DNA from: Viscum album
Lineage: Eukaryota > Streptophyta > Magnoliopsida > Santalales > Viscaceae
Assembly: GCA_963277665.1 (NCBI GenBank)
Contig: OY728125.1
Location: 1,718,222,889-1,718,286,888 of the forward strand
Length of the DNA: 64,000 nucleotides
Direction of reading: 5' to 3'
Position 1 is the stretch's first letter, and each line of letters begins with the position of its first letter. Under the pieces are notes generated by a model. That model made no database searches. It had not been told where the DNA came from and saw nothing but the letters and a program-made list of their open reading frames with translations. A program made the translations under genes and the position numbers. This document shows positions 47,040 to 60,236 of this stretch, in pieces.

Positions 47040-48175
47040 ATTTTCAAAAACAAAAATAAAGCTATAAAAGAGAGGAAATTATTAGCTATTTTATATGAAG
47101 ATGGAATTTTGATATTTTTCAATTTTCATTGTGTTTCTTCTATACCCGATCTAAAAATTGAATTGTTGAATTATTCTCATTGTTAATATTTTTCTATAAA
47201 ACATGGTAGCACTAAGATTTATATATTATTAAAGGAAAATGTTTTGGTAAATAATATGATGGAAAAATTATTGATTATGTATCTTGATATTTAGTTTTTC
47301 AACAAGTGATGGTGGGAATAAAACATCCTAGAGGATTCATGTAACCTATACATACTCCAACATGGAAATGATATGAAATAACTATGTATTTTTTTCAATA
47401 TATTACGAAATACTACAAGAAAATATTTTACAATATTGTTAAATGTGGATCAATCTACCATATCTTCACATTTTATTCCTATAAGGGAGGATTTTCCATT
47501 ACAACACCTTTCATGACTCTATATAAATGATGTTTCAAGATCCCATGGTACACCTATATAAATAGTATTGGATTTAGATCACCATTTTATATAATTGTTT
47601 TGGAAGATTATTTATATGGATTTGGATACTAAGTATCATTTAATTTCTTCATTAGACCCTTATATCTATGGATACTCTGAAAAAAAAATCAAATGTTAGA
47701 AGATATGTTAACATCATGCTAAAATTACTTTCAAGGTATTTAGGGTCAATATTTACTATTGGTATAAATTTCAAAAAAATAATAGTTCCCAATGTTGTTT
47801 TCAAAAGGTTCCACATGAAGAACTATAAGGAAGTATATATTGTGCTCCAACATGTTCGGATAATGTTGGTGAAGGGATGCTTGAATGACTAGAAACTATG
47901 GAGGAAACACTATCAAATTTAAAGTATATTAAAAACCATATTAAAATATTTCAAAGTAGTAAAATGAGTTTTTTATAACTAGAGAAAGGATTTTGAGTTT
48001 AATGTGGGATATCATTTCATTAAAAAAGTATCTCTCTAGAAGGATATTATATGATTTTGAAATATAGGGAAAATAATTTAGATTAAAATTGGTCTTTTTA
48101 AAATTATTAAAAGAATTGGGGGGGGGGTGTATTTTATCATTTGGAGATTGCAAATAGCCTTCAATAGTATATGAG
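47040..48175 (+). pseudogene. Integrase remnant of element E
   Basis: The zinc-binding start reads YEDGILIFFNFHCVSS, PDLKIELLNYSH and IKHGSTKIYILLKEN (47094-47240), matching chromovirus integrase with its His-Cys pattern partly lost. QQVMVGIKHPRGFM (about 47295) leads into the core, where TPTWK.YEITMYF is the 'W.....mDF' segment. The C-terminal GPY/F-like part reads FEFNVGYHFI and then IKIGLF at 47996-48090. Breaks are frequent. Would have integrated the cDNA. Confidence 0.78.
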
Positions 48176-48229
48176 TGTTCCCTATAACTTTTTTAAGGAG
48201 GTAAATACCAGAACTAATGCATGTTTTCA

Positions 48230-48440
48230 CATTTAACGAAATATAATTATAACTTCATTTATCTTGAAGCGATGTTCCTATCAAGATTTTGGAAACTAGA
48301 GAACATTTGATCCAAAACTAGAGAACTCAACATGAAAACGTTCATAGAGAATACATAATATTGAATTGGATATATGGGAACTAGGGGTAATTATGATGAG
48401 AAACTACCTAAAATCTTATTATGAGGTGATATTTTGGAAT
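48230..48440 (+). pseudogene. Possible chromodomain remnant of element E
   Basis: DVPIKILETREHLIQN at about 48273 resembles the '.vpv.IldrkeklLRnk' lead into the chromodomain of Tekay/Del-type integrases. What follows (QHENVHREYIILNW) fits '...v..VKVlW' only loosely. No aromatic cage residues can be assigned with confidence. Confidence 0.4.
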
Positions 48441-48472
48441 TTTTTTGATGAAAATTTTGAAGTATTGTAGAA

Positions 48473-51400
48473 TTTAACAACCCAAGGTTTTATTTTATGT
48501 TTCATTTAAATTTCAAATATTTTTTAGATAATGTTCCATGACAATCCGTTTTTAAAACCATGATATAATACTAAATATTATCATGACAATTGGAATAGTA
48601 ATGTAACAGTTAGGAATAGAAGTATAGACATTAGAATAATAAACTCACATGTGAAATTATAAATAAAATTTAGGTATCTCCTAAATAATGATATATATAT
48701 TTATATGATGAAATAAGTAAATAAATATTTTAAACAGGATAAATTAACTGTTGGTATTTTTTAAAAATGTAAATGTTTATTTACAATAATATAATCAATA
48801 TAATGATTTACATTACAATTTACTTTCATAAAATATATTTATAAATAAATATTTTGTTTCATTATAATTACAATATTCATTTATGAGACCCTGATTAATT
48901 TTTTAATGTGTCGCAAAATCAATTATAATATTAAAATATATATTTTTTGAATAATTGATGATTTTATTTAGAAATAAATATATCATATTTAGAAAAAAAA
49001 AACTTAAAATGGTTTTCATTTTTATAATATACAAATTTAAAAATAATTAAGGTGAATTTTTGACATTTTTCTTAAATAATTGATAGTTTGGTGAATAGTG
49101 AAGCATGGTAATTTATGTTATTGAACATTGTAATAAAATAAATGAATTATCATGTTTTATTTTATGTATGGATGAGGAAATTACTCATTATTTAGATCAC
49201 AAATTCTATTATTACTATATTTATTCAATTTAATCAATACTATTTATAGTCTTGATAAAAAAACAACTAATGAATAAAATAATAAAAAACACCCATCTCA
49301 TATAGTATAAATAACAATGATAAAAACATCTTCCCCTTAAGAATTATAATCCATTAATCTTACCTAATATTGGAACTATTAATTTCTAAATCCTCTTCCA
49401 CAATTCCATGTTTTTTGGGAATTACGAAAAAGACCAAATAAAAGTGTCTTTAGGTGGTTCCCAATGAGATGATATCAACGAGGTAAAATACTCCTTCTCT
49501 CTTCATTAGTTTTCTTATTTTATCCTCTCCTCACTCCACCTGTTTAATGTTTAATGGAAACACTATTATGTTTTTTATACTATAATTTTATTGAGATAAT
49601 ATGATATACATCGTCAAAGAACTTATATTCTACTTTAATTTTAAAAGAAATCATTATTCGTGATGTGTCGATTCCTCGTCGTATCAGACGAAGAGTTTTT
49701 CTTTTTTTAAACATTAAAGGATGGTCAATAAACCATTATATTGGTTTATTAATATTTTAATATATTAAATATATGTTATACCACTTTCTATATCCATGAA
49801 ATAAATATGATATTAAATAAATTGACATTCGGTCATGATGGTCATAAAAACCGTCAATATAAACCAATACCTTTTTCGTCAACATTTTATCTACTGAATA
49901 AATATCATACCATATGAAAAAATGATATATGAGATCATATAAGATTTTGGAATATCTTCAATAATAAATATTTTCACTTCTGGATATTTTATTCCCATTT
50001 GAAATTTACTCCCATATTTATACTTAAGGGAACCATCTATATGACCACGAGATGAACTCTCCCAGAAGAACATAATTATACAGTATAACTCTTCTAAATG
50101 AATATAAATAAACATAACCAAATTAAAATAAATAAAACATATTTTTAAATGGATATAAATTATTTTAATTAATTACTCTAATTTAGTTATCTAGGAAATT
50201 ATATACAATTGTATAATTCATCCGAACATAAGGTTTGAGTTTTTTAATCTCACTTTTATTTCTATGAGATATACCATATTCACCACTTATTCAATGTGTG
50301 TGGTTTATGTATACATTACATTGATATATAATTTCATAAATCCAAATATCTTTATTTTATTCAAATTTTCATTTGATATATATTATTTTGGTTAGGAATA
50401 TGTTCTAACTGATTACAAATTGGTAAGCTAAGTCTTAACCAACTTTCAATTCATTGGGCTACACTTCTAATCCAATGCTTATTCCATGTGATGAGTATAT
50501 GTAAAAACCATTTTTATTATGTTATGTTGTATTTATCTTTTATTATGTGGATTTACTTTTTATCTAGTAAAATATTCCATTGGTTAACTCTAAAACATTC
50601 TTTTAAAAATACTCTTTTAAATGATTCATTTTATCAAAATTTAAAGGAAAAGTATTTTAAATGGGTATAGGATGGTAGGATTTTCTGATTTTCATGTTTG
50701 ATTATAGACATGAGGAATCATTTACAAGATTAAAGTTCCATTTTAAAACAATAAAAAAATTTATAATAACCTGATGTTTTGAATAAATTATTTCACAGTA
50801 AATGTGTTATTTATGTAAAGAAATATTCAATGATTTCATTATAGTATTCAATCTATGTGAAAACACATTGATGGATATTTTTCTAAATTTATTTTCATAT
50901 ATTATGAATCCATCTAATATATTTTAAATAATTTTTATGATCTATTTGATTATGGATGTTCTATTTTTGAAACATTGATTATATTATAGTTGATGGTGTA
51001 TGATTATGTTTAATGTTTGGGGAATATTATTTGATATCATTTTATCAATATAAATGTATATATAGATTATATTAAACTTATATCATATGAGTGATTAAAT
51101 GGACTTAGTTGGTAGTGGGTGGGGCCATCAATAGTCCCTCGATGCATGAGTACGTCTCCTGAGGGAAACTAGTTTGTGTATTGGATGATGTCTTGGCAGA
51201 TTATGTATTGTGTCTTCGCCAAATAAATAATGGTATGTTTATGATGTCTCGCATTATGAATTAAATCATTATGAGATTAGTTATTGATAATATATGTGAT
51301 TATTCAAGTAGTATAATATTAATGGTTATGTTTCATTATCAGGTAATTATTTATATGGAAATTTTTGAACAAATTTTATTCCAGTCAAATTAAGCTCCAG

Positions 51401-51735
51401 ATTATTTAATAGTGGAATCTTTTTTTATTTTTTCATCATGCCTTAATTTTTATGTTAATTTTTTATATCGTTCATTTTATTCATAACCTTAATATGAATA
51501 TTATATCATCCCTTTCTTTTTTTCAATTTTTCACCAGGGGTTCAGGATATTTATTATGATTGAAATTTGGGGACAATATAAGATGAATTGGGGTGTTTTC
51601 CATGTAGTAACTATGATGTACAATAGTTCAAGTTGTGAGGTAATATTTATGTTCATATCTTGAATTTAAAATATCATAAAATTTTCAATCATTTGGTTTT
51701 CATCCTCATATATATATTAATTATATAATAATGTA
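48473..51735 (+). repeat. 3' LTR of element E
   Basis: Starts at TTTAACAACCCAAGG, a mutated TGTAACACC-type start, and ends at AATGTA before aggaa. Aligns with 29171-32413. No clear polypurine tract remains before it. A G run (48119-48128) lies upstream but in the integrase tail. Confidence 0.7.
49306..49313 (+). promoter_or_regulatory. TATA box of the element E 3' LTR
   Basis: TATAAATA, 833 bp into the LTR, equivalent to 30000 in the left LTR. Confidence 0.55.
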
Positions 51736-51740
51736 AGGAA

Positions 51741-52471
51741 CCAAATATGCCCTACTATGGTCATGGTATTTAATAGCAAACAAGTGTGTCCTAATCCACT
51801 CAAAAAAATATGTGTGTCCATAGCCACTATGTGAATGTTTTAGGGACTAATCCTTGACTACTATAATGGTTTGAGGATTTATCCAACTCTAGTATGGTGA
51901 ATGGGAATCAACTGGTGATTGTTGTCTATCCTACTAAAGAGGTGTAGCCTCCATAGAGTTCTGTTATATATTTTTACAATGAGCCTTGACTACTAAGGGA
52001 ATGAATTTTTATGCTTATGTGTATTAAACATTTGATGTCTTCTTCCAATGATATTATTTCAATACACATATTCACATTTGATTCATGTTTATAAAAATCC
52101 TTTAATTGTTTCATGAATCTTGATTAATATATTTGATATGAATTCTACACTTATCTAATGTAATGTTCATGTTCATTTTCCCTAGGCTTTAATTAGGATT
52201 GATATATCTCTTTATTACCCATACTGAATATCTAATCTCACCTTTTAATTATGATTCTTTTACCTAGGATATGTTGAAATGTATTCTATATGATATCTTA
52301 ATAACTGATATAGTAATGAGGGAATAAGCGAGAGATGATATTGGTATTCTATAAACCAGTTCATTATGTTTCGAAGTTACCAAACACACAAAAAATAGTG
52401 TTCTAACACGGTTTTTTATGTTTTATAATTAATATTAGTCCATCTATATTTAATATATACCTATAAAAATA
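51741..52471 (+). repeat. LTR D, segment 3 of 3 (3' end)
   Basis: Matches the last ~700 bp of LTRs A and B, not of element E: 'gccttgactacta' at 51983 (compare 'gccttggctactat' at 37949), 'ctcacctttt...cctaggatatg' at 52238-52273 (compare 38177-38211), and 'attatgtttcgaagttaccaaacac' at 52361 (compare 38287). It ends with ...aaaaTA|G|TTGG, aligned with LTR A ...ctataCA|G|TTGG. It resumes the LTR broken by element E at 29170. Confidence 0.7.
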
Positions 52472-54360
52472 GTTGGAGGTCATTTTTATGCCATATAATT
52501 TTTTTTATACATTGGAAAATAGGATGATAAAACCATAGTAAGAACCCTAAGTGCAACTCTATGTAAAAATATTATATTTTTAGTTACAAAAATGAATATC
52601 CTTATATTATATCATATGTGTTATATATTAAAATTTAATATGAAATTTATCTTGATTGTATAATTTCCAAAGATGAATAATGATTCCTACACTATGGTTA
52701 TTTGGTTTTATACAATGGATACCACTAGGAGGATTCATGTTAATGGTGCATATTATATACAATGGAATTATCATAATCAGGAGAAAAAATAAATGGGAGT
52801 TAGATGGACAGACATTTTAATAATGCCTAATCATAAATCAAATAATATAACTAATCAACTCAATTTTTGATTGTTTATTGACTCATATATCAATAGAAAT
52901 TAGGAGTTTCATGATTACTAGAGTGGAAATAATGTTTTATTTTTCTCATTTAAAACATGTGGGAAGAGGTATCATGGATAATGTTTCAAAGGAACTATAA
53001 TATGATATGGATGGACAAAATAAGTACACTAAGAATCTAATTGTAAAGGAAAATAGTGATTTTCAGTTAGCGAAATGGATGAGAATAATTATATTCTAAA
53101 GTAACCATTGAAATATAAATGTATAATTGTTGAATATATGAGAATTATTAAATTTTATTCCTTATGGGGAATGATCATGAAGGGAATTTGGAAGGTTTTA
53201 TGAATAATTTATATATTTTAGATGATGAAAATACTACAAATAAAATATCATAAGGAAGAAGTGTTAATGTTTAAAATGATGAATCCGGGTAAATAGTTTA
53301 AGAATGGATTGGAAATGACTGGGGGTTTGGGTAGTGGAATTTATGAATAATTTTTTGAACGTAATTTTTTTTGTATTATGTAATAATTATACATATAAGG
53401 AATACTACACTATATTTTTTACATTAATTAAATAAAATTATATGTTAAATGGTATTGGTAACCATGAAAATCAATTGTGTTGGTAAGGAGATATTTTTTA
53501 GGACACATGATTTTGGGAAATATAACCCTTAATATGTACATGATGTTTTTATAATAATGTTATAAAGAGATTTTTATTTGTTATAAAATAAATGACATTT
53601 TATTAATGACCTTGGAACTGAAGTTTAATATCCTAAAAGGCTATTTATGGATTGAGTTTAATGGTATTTTGGACTTAAAATATAATGAAATGTTTAATAT
53701 TTGAAAGAATTCATGTTTTCAATATGGTTTTATGATAATATAGGTCATCACCATGTTTTAATGGAATAAATTATAAGGATATTCATCTAATTATTGTGTG
53801 AAAACTAATATATACATCATGTTTGTAGAGGATTAATGCTAAAATGATTTTGAAAATTTAGTAAACTTCGTTTTAATGTGTGGGAAATTATTATTTTTTG
53901 ATGTATCATAATGGTAACAATTTATGAAATTAAAAATTTTGACATTTCGAAGTTGTTATAGAGATTAATGTATTATTAAAGAATATGATGATTTATGTGT
54001 AATAGTTAACTTTTGGAAATAATTTTTTTTATGGTAACTTGAGAATGAATGAATGAATTTTCATCCCATTATAGATCTTCTAATCCACTAGTTATTTAGG
54101 AATTAAAATTTGAACTTCATTTCATAGAGGAATAAATGAAGCAGATATTTATTGAGAAAAAACCAAAGGGTTATATTTTACATATTTTTTTTGAAAAAGG
54201 TGTTGCCTTCGTCAAAACACTAAAGAAATAGTATTTGTAAATAGAATGTTAATGAGTTAAAAAGGTTGAAAAGTGGAGACTTTATTATAATATTTTTCAT
54301 GAAAATTAAAATGATTCATTTGATTATTTTCCAACTATGTGATCCTTATATATAATCCTT
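52472..54360 (+). pseudogene. Start of element D internal region with gag remnant
   Basis: The first ~250 bp resemble the leader of element A-B ('ttggaaaataggatgataaaacc' versus 'ttgaaaactaggattgtaaaac'). An ATG at 52715 opens MDTTRRIHVNGAYYIQW, parallel to the start MDGTRRNRVDQC of the A-B gag. After about 25 codons stops take over and no capsid or zinc motif can be traced with confidence. No pol domain or 3' LTR of D is seen in the window. Confidence 0.5.
52473..52486 (+). promoter_or_regulatory. Degraded primer binding site of element D
   Basis: TTGGAGGTCATTTT lies two bases after the LTR D end, in register with TTGGAATCAAAGTG of element A-B. This marks LTR D as a 5' LTR. Confidence 0.5.
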
Positions 54361-54479
54361 CTTTTCATGACCATCTGGCACAACATTAGCCTTATGATAA
54401 GAATTACTGATTATAGAGTTTACATTAGAAATGTTTTGGGTGTAGTCTATCCATCTAGTTCTTGGGGGCCAAGAAAGGT

Positions 54480-55780
54480 GCACCATCAAATTTTTGAAGG
54501 CTTTCCCTATGGTGATGGAGTTTCATTCCATTCATATTTTATTTCAACGATTTTCATGATAAAATCTATAGAAATAATGACATTATACATCCCAACATAT
54601 AAATATGAGGAAAACCCAAATTTACTATTAAAGTATCCAATGATATCTAAATTATGATATCTAAACACCACATCACAACAAATGTGGAAAGGTTTTCCTT
54701 TTGATTCACCATACACATTGATCATGTTCCATAAAAATAAATGGATTTTCATAATATGTTAGTTGAACCCCTCAGCTGGATGAACTTTCCTCTCTGTATT
54801 GGTTTGACAATTGATATTTATAGAAAACGTAAATACTAAATAATTGAGTACATCATTCAGTGGGAAAATGATTGTGGGATATTCTAGACAAAGGGGTGAC
54901 CCGAGAGGGTCTAACCGATGGATTATAAATGTTTTTCATCCATGAATAATCCAAATTAATGAAACTATAGTTGTAGTATATTTTGGAGTCCAGAATTCAA
55001 TTATTTTGTAAATTCCATAACAAAAAAGTCATTTATATTAAAAAATAGATATTTTTTATTATAAAATTAATATCATTGGAAAATCCATGTTTGGAGAATG
55101 AAATCAATCAATTATATACATATTAATGAATATAGGTATGTGCATTGGGTCTTCCATATAAATAAGATGAAAACACTCATGTTATCCAACCAAATTTTCA
55201 AAGAATATAATTTATTAAAAATCCATATATAATGAATAATAATTATTTAAAAATATTTATTTACATAAAAACATGTTGAGGAATTCATATAGAAAGTATT
55301 TCTATCTTTCTGTTTTTTATGAAACCTAGTTCTACAAAAAATAAAATCCATGTATTTAATATTAATATGGTTGCATGTGAGACGAGATTTAAGGGATTCA
55401 TTAAATATTATAAGGTTCCTGATGCGAAGCCCACCATTTTCATAGGTATTACAACAATTGGTCCAAGGTACCATCGAATACATTTTCTCAATAGTTCTCA
55501 CACTCAAAAAAATATTTTTGTAAAAAATATTAATATTTTTAATAAATCATGTGATCCATTTATAATCAATCATAGAATATAAATTTTTTAAACAATAGTG
55601 TATTTAAGTATTCTAATTCATCCTTCCATAGTTCATAATTATCCATTCCAATAATCGCGTTGATTTTTAATTTGGTAAACAATATTGGAAAAATAGGAAT
55701 TTTTATGCATTTTAAATAATATAGGGATCCAAAGATAAGTTATGGGGATGGATACCTAATTAACATTATTTCTGACACTT
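54480..55780 (-). pseudogene. LINE (L1-type) reverse transcriptase 3' part, decayed
   Basis: On the minus strand the order of L1-type motifs is kept. SIPITYLWIPILFKMHKNS (about 55720-55660) corresponds to the 'YLG.P...G..k' region, followed by YFSNIVYQIKNQ. After frame changes comes IDYKWITxFIKNINIFY-like sequence, then MVPWTNCCNTYENGGLRIRN and LIIFNESLKSRLTCNHINIK (about 55470-55360), the 'W...C.p...GGLGiR.l..fN.aL..k' box typical of plant LINEs. Weaker pieces toward 54500 (CMVNQKENLSTFVVM) may be the downstream zinc/RNase H-like part. No endonuclease domain or poly-A end is certain. Two oddities: no upstream reverse transcriptase core is readable above 55780, and stops are frequent. Confidence 0.65.
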
Positions 55781-56550
55781 TTGTCTAGGTGCATCCACAT
55801 CACATGTTATCCTGTACTAGCATTTCATTTGATTCCCCACATTCCATCTTTCTAATGGAGGGTGACACTCAATACATTCTCAGTGATATTACCCCTTAAT
55901 CAAAATATTATGAGAGGATGTTTCATATGGACTCCATTCATTTCTCCTTGAAACATGTCACCCAGTTCTAGTGTCCATAAAATATTAAAACTTGTTCCTG
56001 AAATACATTCATGTTTTAATTTCTTTGTGGATGATAGGTAGTTATTTTTCTTATTATTGGACATTTCAAGGGGTCTTACGTGGTAGCAATCATAATTTAT
56101 GGGAGTAGTCATATTGGGAATTTCTATCATGCCTGGATGATGGAACAATTTTCACATGTATTCTTCCTCATGAGAGGTCTTCTGAACAGCCTAGAACCCA
56201 AGGAATCTTATGTCTATCACGGTGTATTTTATTATATAGGAAATTCATTCATATTCTTCCTTAGGCATCCCATGTTTAATATAATTTATATTGCATGTTT
56301 AACATTTTTCGGAGACTAAGTGAGAAATGTACAAAATTTATTAATGTCATAGATTAGAAATGTGCATCATAAGTATGAAATACCTAGATGGTTTACCAAA
56401 TGGATGTGTTTAAATGCTGGTGGAGATGGACCTTGGATAGTGTGCCTCATAAAGATAAGGTGTCACCTCATAATTACAGATCTAGAAGACACTATGTGTG
56501 GATCTTAGAGTTTAACCCTAATTATTGAGGGTGAACAAGGTTTACCATGA

Positions 56551-56665
56551 TTGGATTGAACCTCATGGAGGCTTCCTACGTACCATAATTAGAAGATAGG
56601 GATCAAAAACCATAGATTTTGGACAGGATGGTGCATATGCATGGTTATATTCCCATCACAAGAGG
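56551..56665 (+). repeat. Internal duplication, copy 1
   Basis: Shares the ordered words 'aggcttccta', 'accat.atttagaag', 'atcaaa.acca' and 'tatgcatg' with copy 2 about 675 bp downstream. Confidence 0.6.
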
Positions 56666-57227
56666 ATCAATATTGGTTGAGTGATTGATTATTTGGGGCG
56701 CACACATGGTTAGATTAATATGTTCCACTAATAGAAGTGATAATACATATGTATCTTATGTGTTGAAATGGCCCATGTGTGTAGAATAATTCTACTCGTA
56801 TTTGGAATCCACGGTAAAAATACAATGGGTATGGAAGAAGGGTTGATATGAAATGAATGGAACAAATAGATTGATATGGGAGTTGGTCTTAAAATACAAG
56901 AATTTTTCCAACCTATCCCATTTGGTTAGGATTAAAAGTGCATGAAGTTCTGAATGGGGGAATTGGGGATTGCACTAGAGGAGGATTCATAGATTCATGT
57001 GTTTGGGGATTACACATGGAAGCTACCATGGTGAATGCGGTATAATGGGGATTATACTAGGATGGATTCTCATAATGACCAAAAAGAAATGTGGACTATA
57101 GTATAGGGTAGAATCCTCTCTATACCTAGTGGATTGAGGGAAAGACCCGGATGGGGATGGATTGTGGGTGGATGTTAGTATACGAGCAGAGAACCCCTAA
57201 GAGGGGGATCACTAAGGTATAAAATAA

Positions 57228-57345
57228 TTGGGATTAAACGTCACAGAGGCTTCCTATGAACCATATTTAGAAGGAAAGTATCAAACACCACATAGTTTAG
57301 AAAGGATAGGTCTTATGCATGTTTAGTGGCCCATGATGGAGGAAC
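57228..57345 (+). repeat. Internal duplication, copy 2
   Basis: Second copy of the block at 56551; the words 'cagaggcttcctatgaacca' and 'ttatgcatgtttagtggccc' are its clearest parts. Confidence 0.6.
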
Positions 57346-59466
57346 TATGTATTAATTAAAGAGTGATTACCATTTGAGGAGGGTTTAATGGTAACTATTA
57401 ACCTATATGACCATGTGTGTCATGACTGTTATGAGAAACACGAGAATTTAGTATACCGAATTGTCACGTCATGAAATATGTGTCAAAAAAATAATGTGTG
57501 GGGCTTACACGTAGAAGTTTCCCTAGGTGGATATCATTCCATGTGAGTAGGATCTAATTCCATGTGCTGATGATTTCACACCCAAGGATATGTGTGGGAA
57601 TATAAAATTCATAAGGCATGGAACACCATGTGCATTGCAAGTTGTGAGAATACATATTAACATTTTGGGTTGAGGACGATGTAATTAGAATGTTTTACGT
57701 CCTGTAGCACAAATGGGGACAAATCACTCCTCACTCCTTAGACATATATAACAAAAGATCACCAAACCTTGGGGAAGAAAAGTCATTTTAGCTTCGAAAT
57801 GGGAGTTGTGTGTAGGTGTTCTCTATATTGGGGTCCATGTTAACAAGGGTATTCCAAAAAAATTATATATTAGTGTACATGTAGATCCCCAAATCTTGGC
57901 GTACATAGACATTACATTACTTTTGCGGAATACTTAGTACATAACAAAAACACACACACAAGGACCATAATTGTTTAGTGTCTTTGGAAACTCGGAATAT
58001 AATCTTCCAATCGTGGTGAAAGATCTTAAACATATACCATAAATATCTTCTTTTTTTAAACCTAAATCCTTTCTTTATGTCCTGGGGAAAAGTAAACACA
58101 AAAGGGTGAGCTCAAATGCTCAGTAAGGGTAAACAAAAGAAATATCAATCATGTCATATTCATAAGAACATATCTTTTGGAAATCTTAACCTGCAAAAGA
58201 GATCATAATTTCATAACATGGGATAAATCATAGTAGTGAAATGGAATCCCAATAATCATAACATAAAACATGAAACTTTGTGGCATACACACATAATTAT
58301 AGAGAATCATTTCTTATTAGTCGGGACTCATTGCCAAGACTATCTTAGTGGAGAAATTCCCTTTCTGAACCGAGTTCACTCCTCATTTCAGTCCTGTTTC
58401 ACTGAACCAGTATAACCTACCGTTCCATCCATGTCTATCTCATGAGATATAAAATCTTTACCCAATGCATTGGAGGGAGATATAGGTCCCACCAATCTCA
58501 TAATGTTACCATTCTTATGTGTGCCACAAAATCATAAATCATACATCATTGCATAACCCATGTAATAAAAATGGGATTCATAAACATCATGACATCATAA
58601 AACAATTCATATAAGATAAAGGAATTCATAAAAATAATTCCATCACAACATTATCAAATCAATGTAATAATAGGGATAGAAATAGAACCCTATTTTATCT
58701 TATATGGAAAATAATTTTGATAAAACACTTGAACTCCATTCTTGAGGAAAATTCCTTTCTACTTCAAAAACATTTTTCCTTTCATAACATGTCATAAAAT
58801 TTTAAACTAAAAGAAGTTGATTAAAAATAATCTTGAAAACTTGTAATGGAAGCTTCTTGGAAATAATGTTTTAAAAATCCATTCATTCCATATAAGTTAA
58901 AAAACATTCTTCTTGTACTTTTGTCGGAAAAGTCAGAAAGTACCTCGTACGAAAAAAGAAAAAAGATTCCTTTCATATCTTTTACTAAAAACTCACCAAA
59001 TGGGGAAATTTGGATTTAAAAAATTGTAGCTGAATGGAAATAATATTACATATTGAGGAAACATGGATTTGGACGATAAAATACACCCCTGTAAATTTCA
59101 AAGTATAAAAAATCTCGAATAAAAATGAGATTGTGATATTTCCCATACCTTAGGTCTGATTTGCTTCGTAAGTGTCCAAACCTCCTGTATAATGATTTAA
59201 ATAATGTCATTTAATTATCATATTAATTGTCATTATATCATATATGGTTCACTTATGACTTTATATTACCCGTTCTTTTGTACATTCCATGTTAAAGAGC
59301 GTTTTGGGTAAAATTGTTTCATTTATCGTCCGTGTTTTGACTTGTAATTATTCATATGATTACTTAGATCATGATTAATTAATTCCAGAATATGAAACAC
59401 GGTTTATATATAATATATATTCAGAATATACATATATATAATAAATCAGTAAATGGAAAGAAATAC

Positions 59467-59895
59467 ACCGTTCATGGAGACGGTAGGCCGTACGTACGCA
59501 TGAACGCTGTTTTCGTTTCCATATTGAGTTGAATGGAATTAAGTAGATGACATACATATATATACACATAAATCCAGTATCATTATTATGTCATATATTT
59601 CATGATTACTTATTATATATACATTATAATCATTCATGAATGGTTAAAGTGGAGAATGAATCTCATCGTGTCGTGGAGACGGTAGTCCGTACATATGCAC
59701 GAGCGATGATATCGTTCTCATGATCGTGGGACTGTATTGGAGTGTATGTATACTATTTCAGAATCAAAATCACTTTAAAATAATCATATATAGTTATTAT
59801 TTACACCATTATACACATCCATGTAAGGTGGTGGTGGGAAATAGATTTCACCACGGCGTGGAGACGGTATTCCGTACGTACGCACGCGCGGTGAT
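59467..59895 (-). repeat. Three CpG-rich hairpin repeats in LTR C
   Basis: Cores at 59467-59508, 59661-59708 and 59848-59895, equivalent to units 3, 2 and 1 of LTRs A and B. The first reads CGTTCATGG, then GAGACGGT, then CGTACGTACG, then CATGAACG on the plus strand. Confidence 0.82.
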
Positions 59896-60228
59896 TTCAT
59901 TTTCCGTAGGATGGATAGATGGTGAAATAGGGTTGCTTCATATTTATAATAACATATCCTTATATGAGTGATACTTATGTTATTACTTCATAATGAAACA
60001 ACTAAATAATAAGAAGTGGAAGAAGAAATAAAGATGAAAGAATCGGTAACCGAAATTACCTTTTCTTTGAAGCGCCTCTTTGAGACATCCTCTTAGGGAA
60101 CTAAAAGTGGTCTTTGAGGAAGACCAGAACCTCTAGGATGTTTCTAGAGAAGTGGAGAAGAGAATTTGGCAGAGTTTGGCCGATCTTGAAGGCTCAATGT
60201 GTTGTGAGGAAGAGAAGAAGGGGGTGCC

Positions 60229-60236
60229 CTTTTATA
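60229..60236 (-). promoter_or_regulatory. TATA box of LTR C
   Basis: TATAAAAG on the minus strand, preceded by a CT-rich tract as in LTRs A and B. Confidence 0.7.

Larger units (their letters stand above)
29171..51735 (+). mobile_element. Element E: decayed Tekay/Del-like chromovirus, split by element A-B
   Basis: LTRs of 3243 bp (29171-32413) and 3263 bp (48473-51735) flank gag, protease, reverse transcriptase, RNase H, integrase and a possible chromodomain, in the order expected for a chromovirus. Element A-B is inserted between protease and reverse transcriptase. The flanking bases gggaa (29166-29170) and aggaa (51736-51740) are a likely target duplication with one change. LTR starts and ends are weak: the expected TGTAACACC start reads TGTGAAATACC on the left and TTTAACAACCC on the right. 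Every coding domain is broken. The element is older and more decayed than A-B. Confidence 0.78.
55781..57879. other. Unassigned stretch with an internal duplication
   Basis: Less AT-rich than the LTR regions, with G-rich plus-strand text. The block at 56551-56665 is repeated, diverged, at 57228-57345. A minus-strand frame at 56148-55900 shows no domain I recognise. It could hold the upstream part of the LINE or an LTR of a family not otherwise present. The last five bases (57875-57879, gtaca) are the target duplication of LTR C. Confidence 0.4.

Noticed and set aside
48119..48128. Run of G residues, considered as a polypurine tract
   Set aside because: It lies within the integrase C-terminal remnant, about 350 bp before the right LTR of element E, too far to prime plus-strand synthesis for that LTR.
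56930..57240. Possible reverse-oriented copy of the Tat/Ogre LTR
   Set aside because: Some short words ('aggaagcct', 'ggattc') are shared with the reverse complement of LTR1, but I could not extend them into a collinear alignment.
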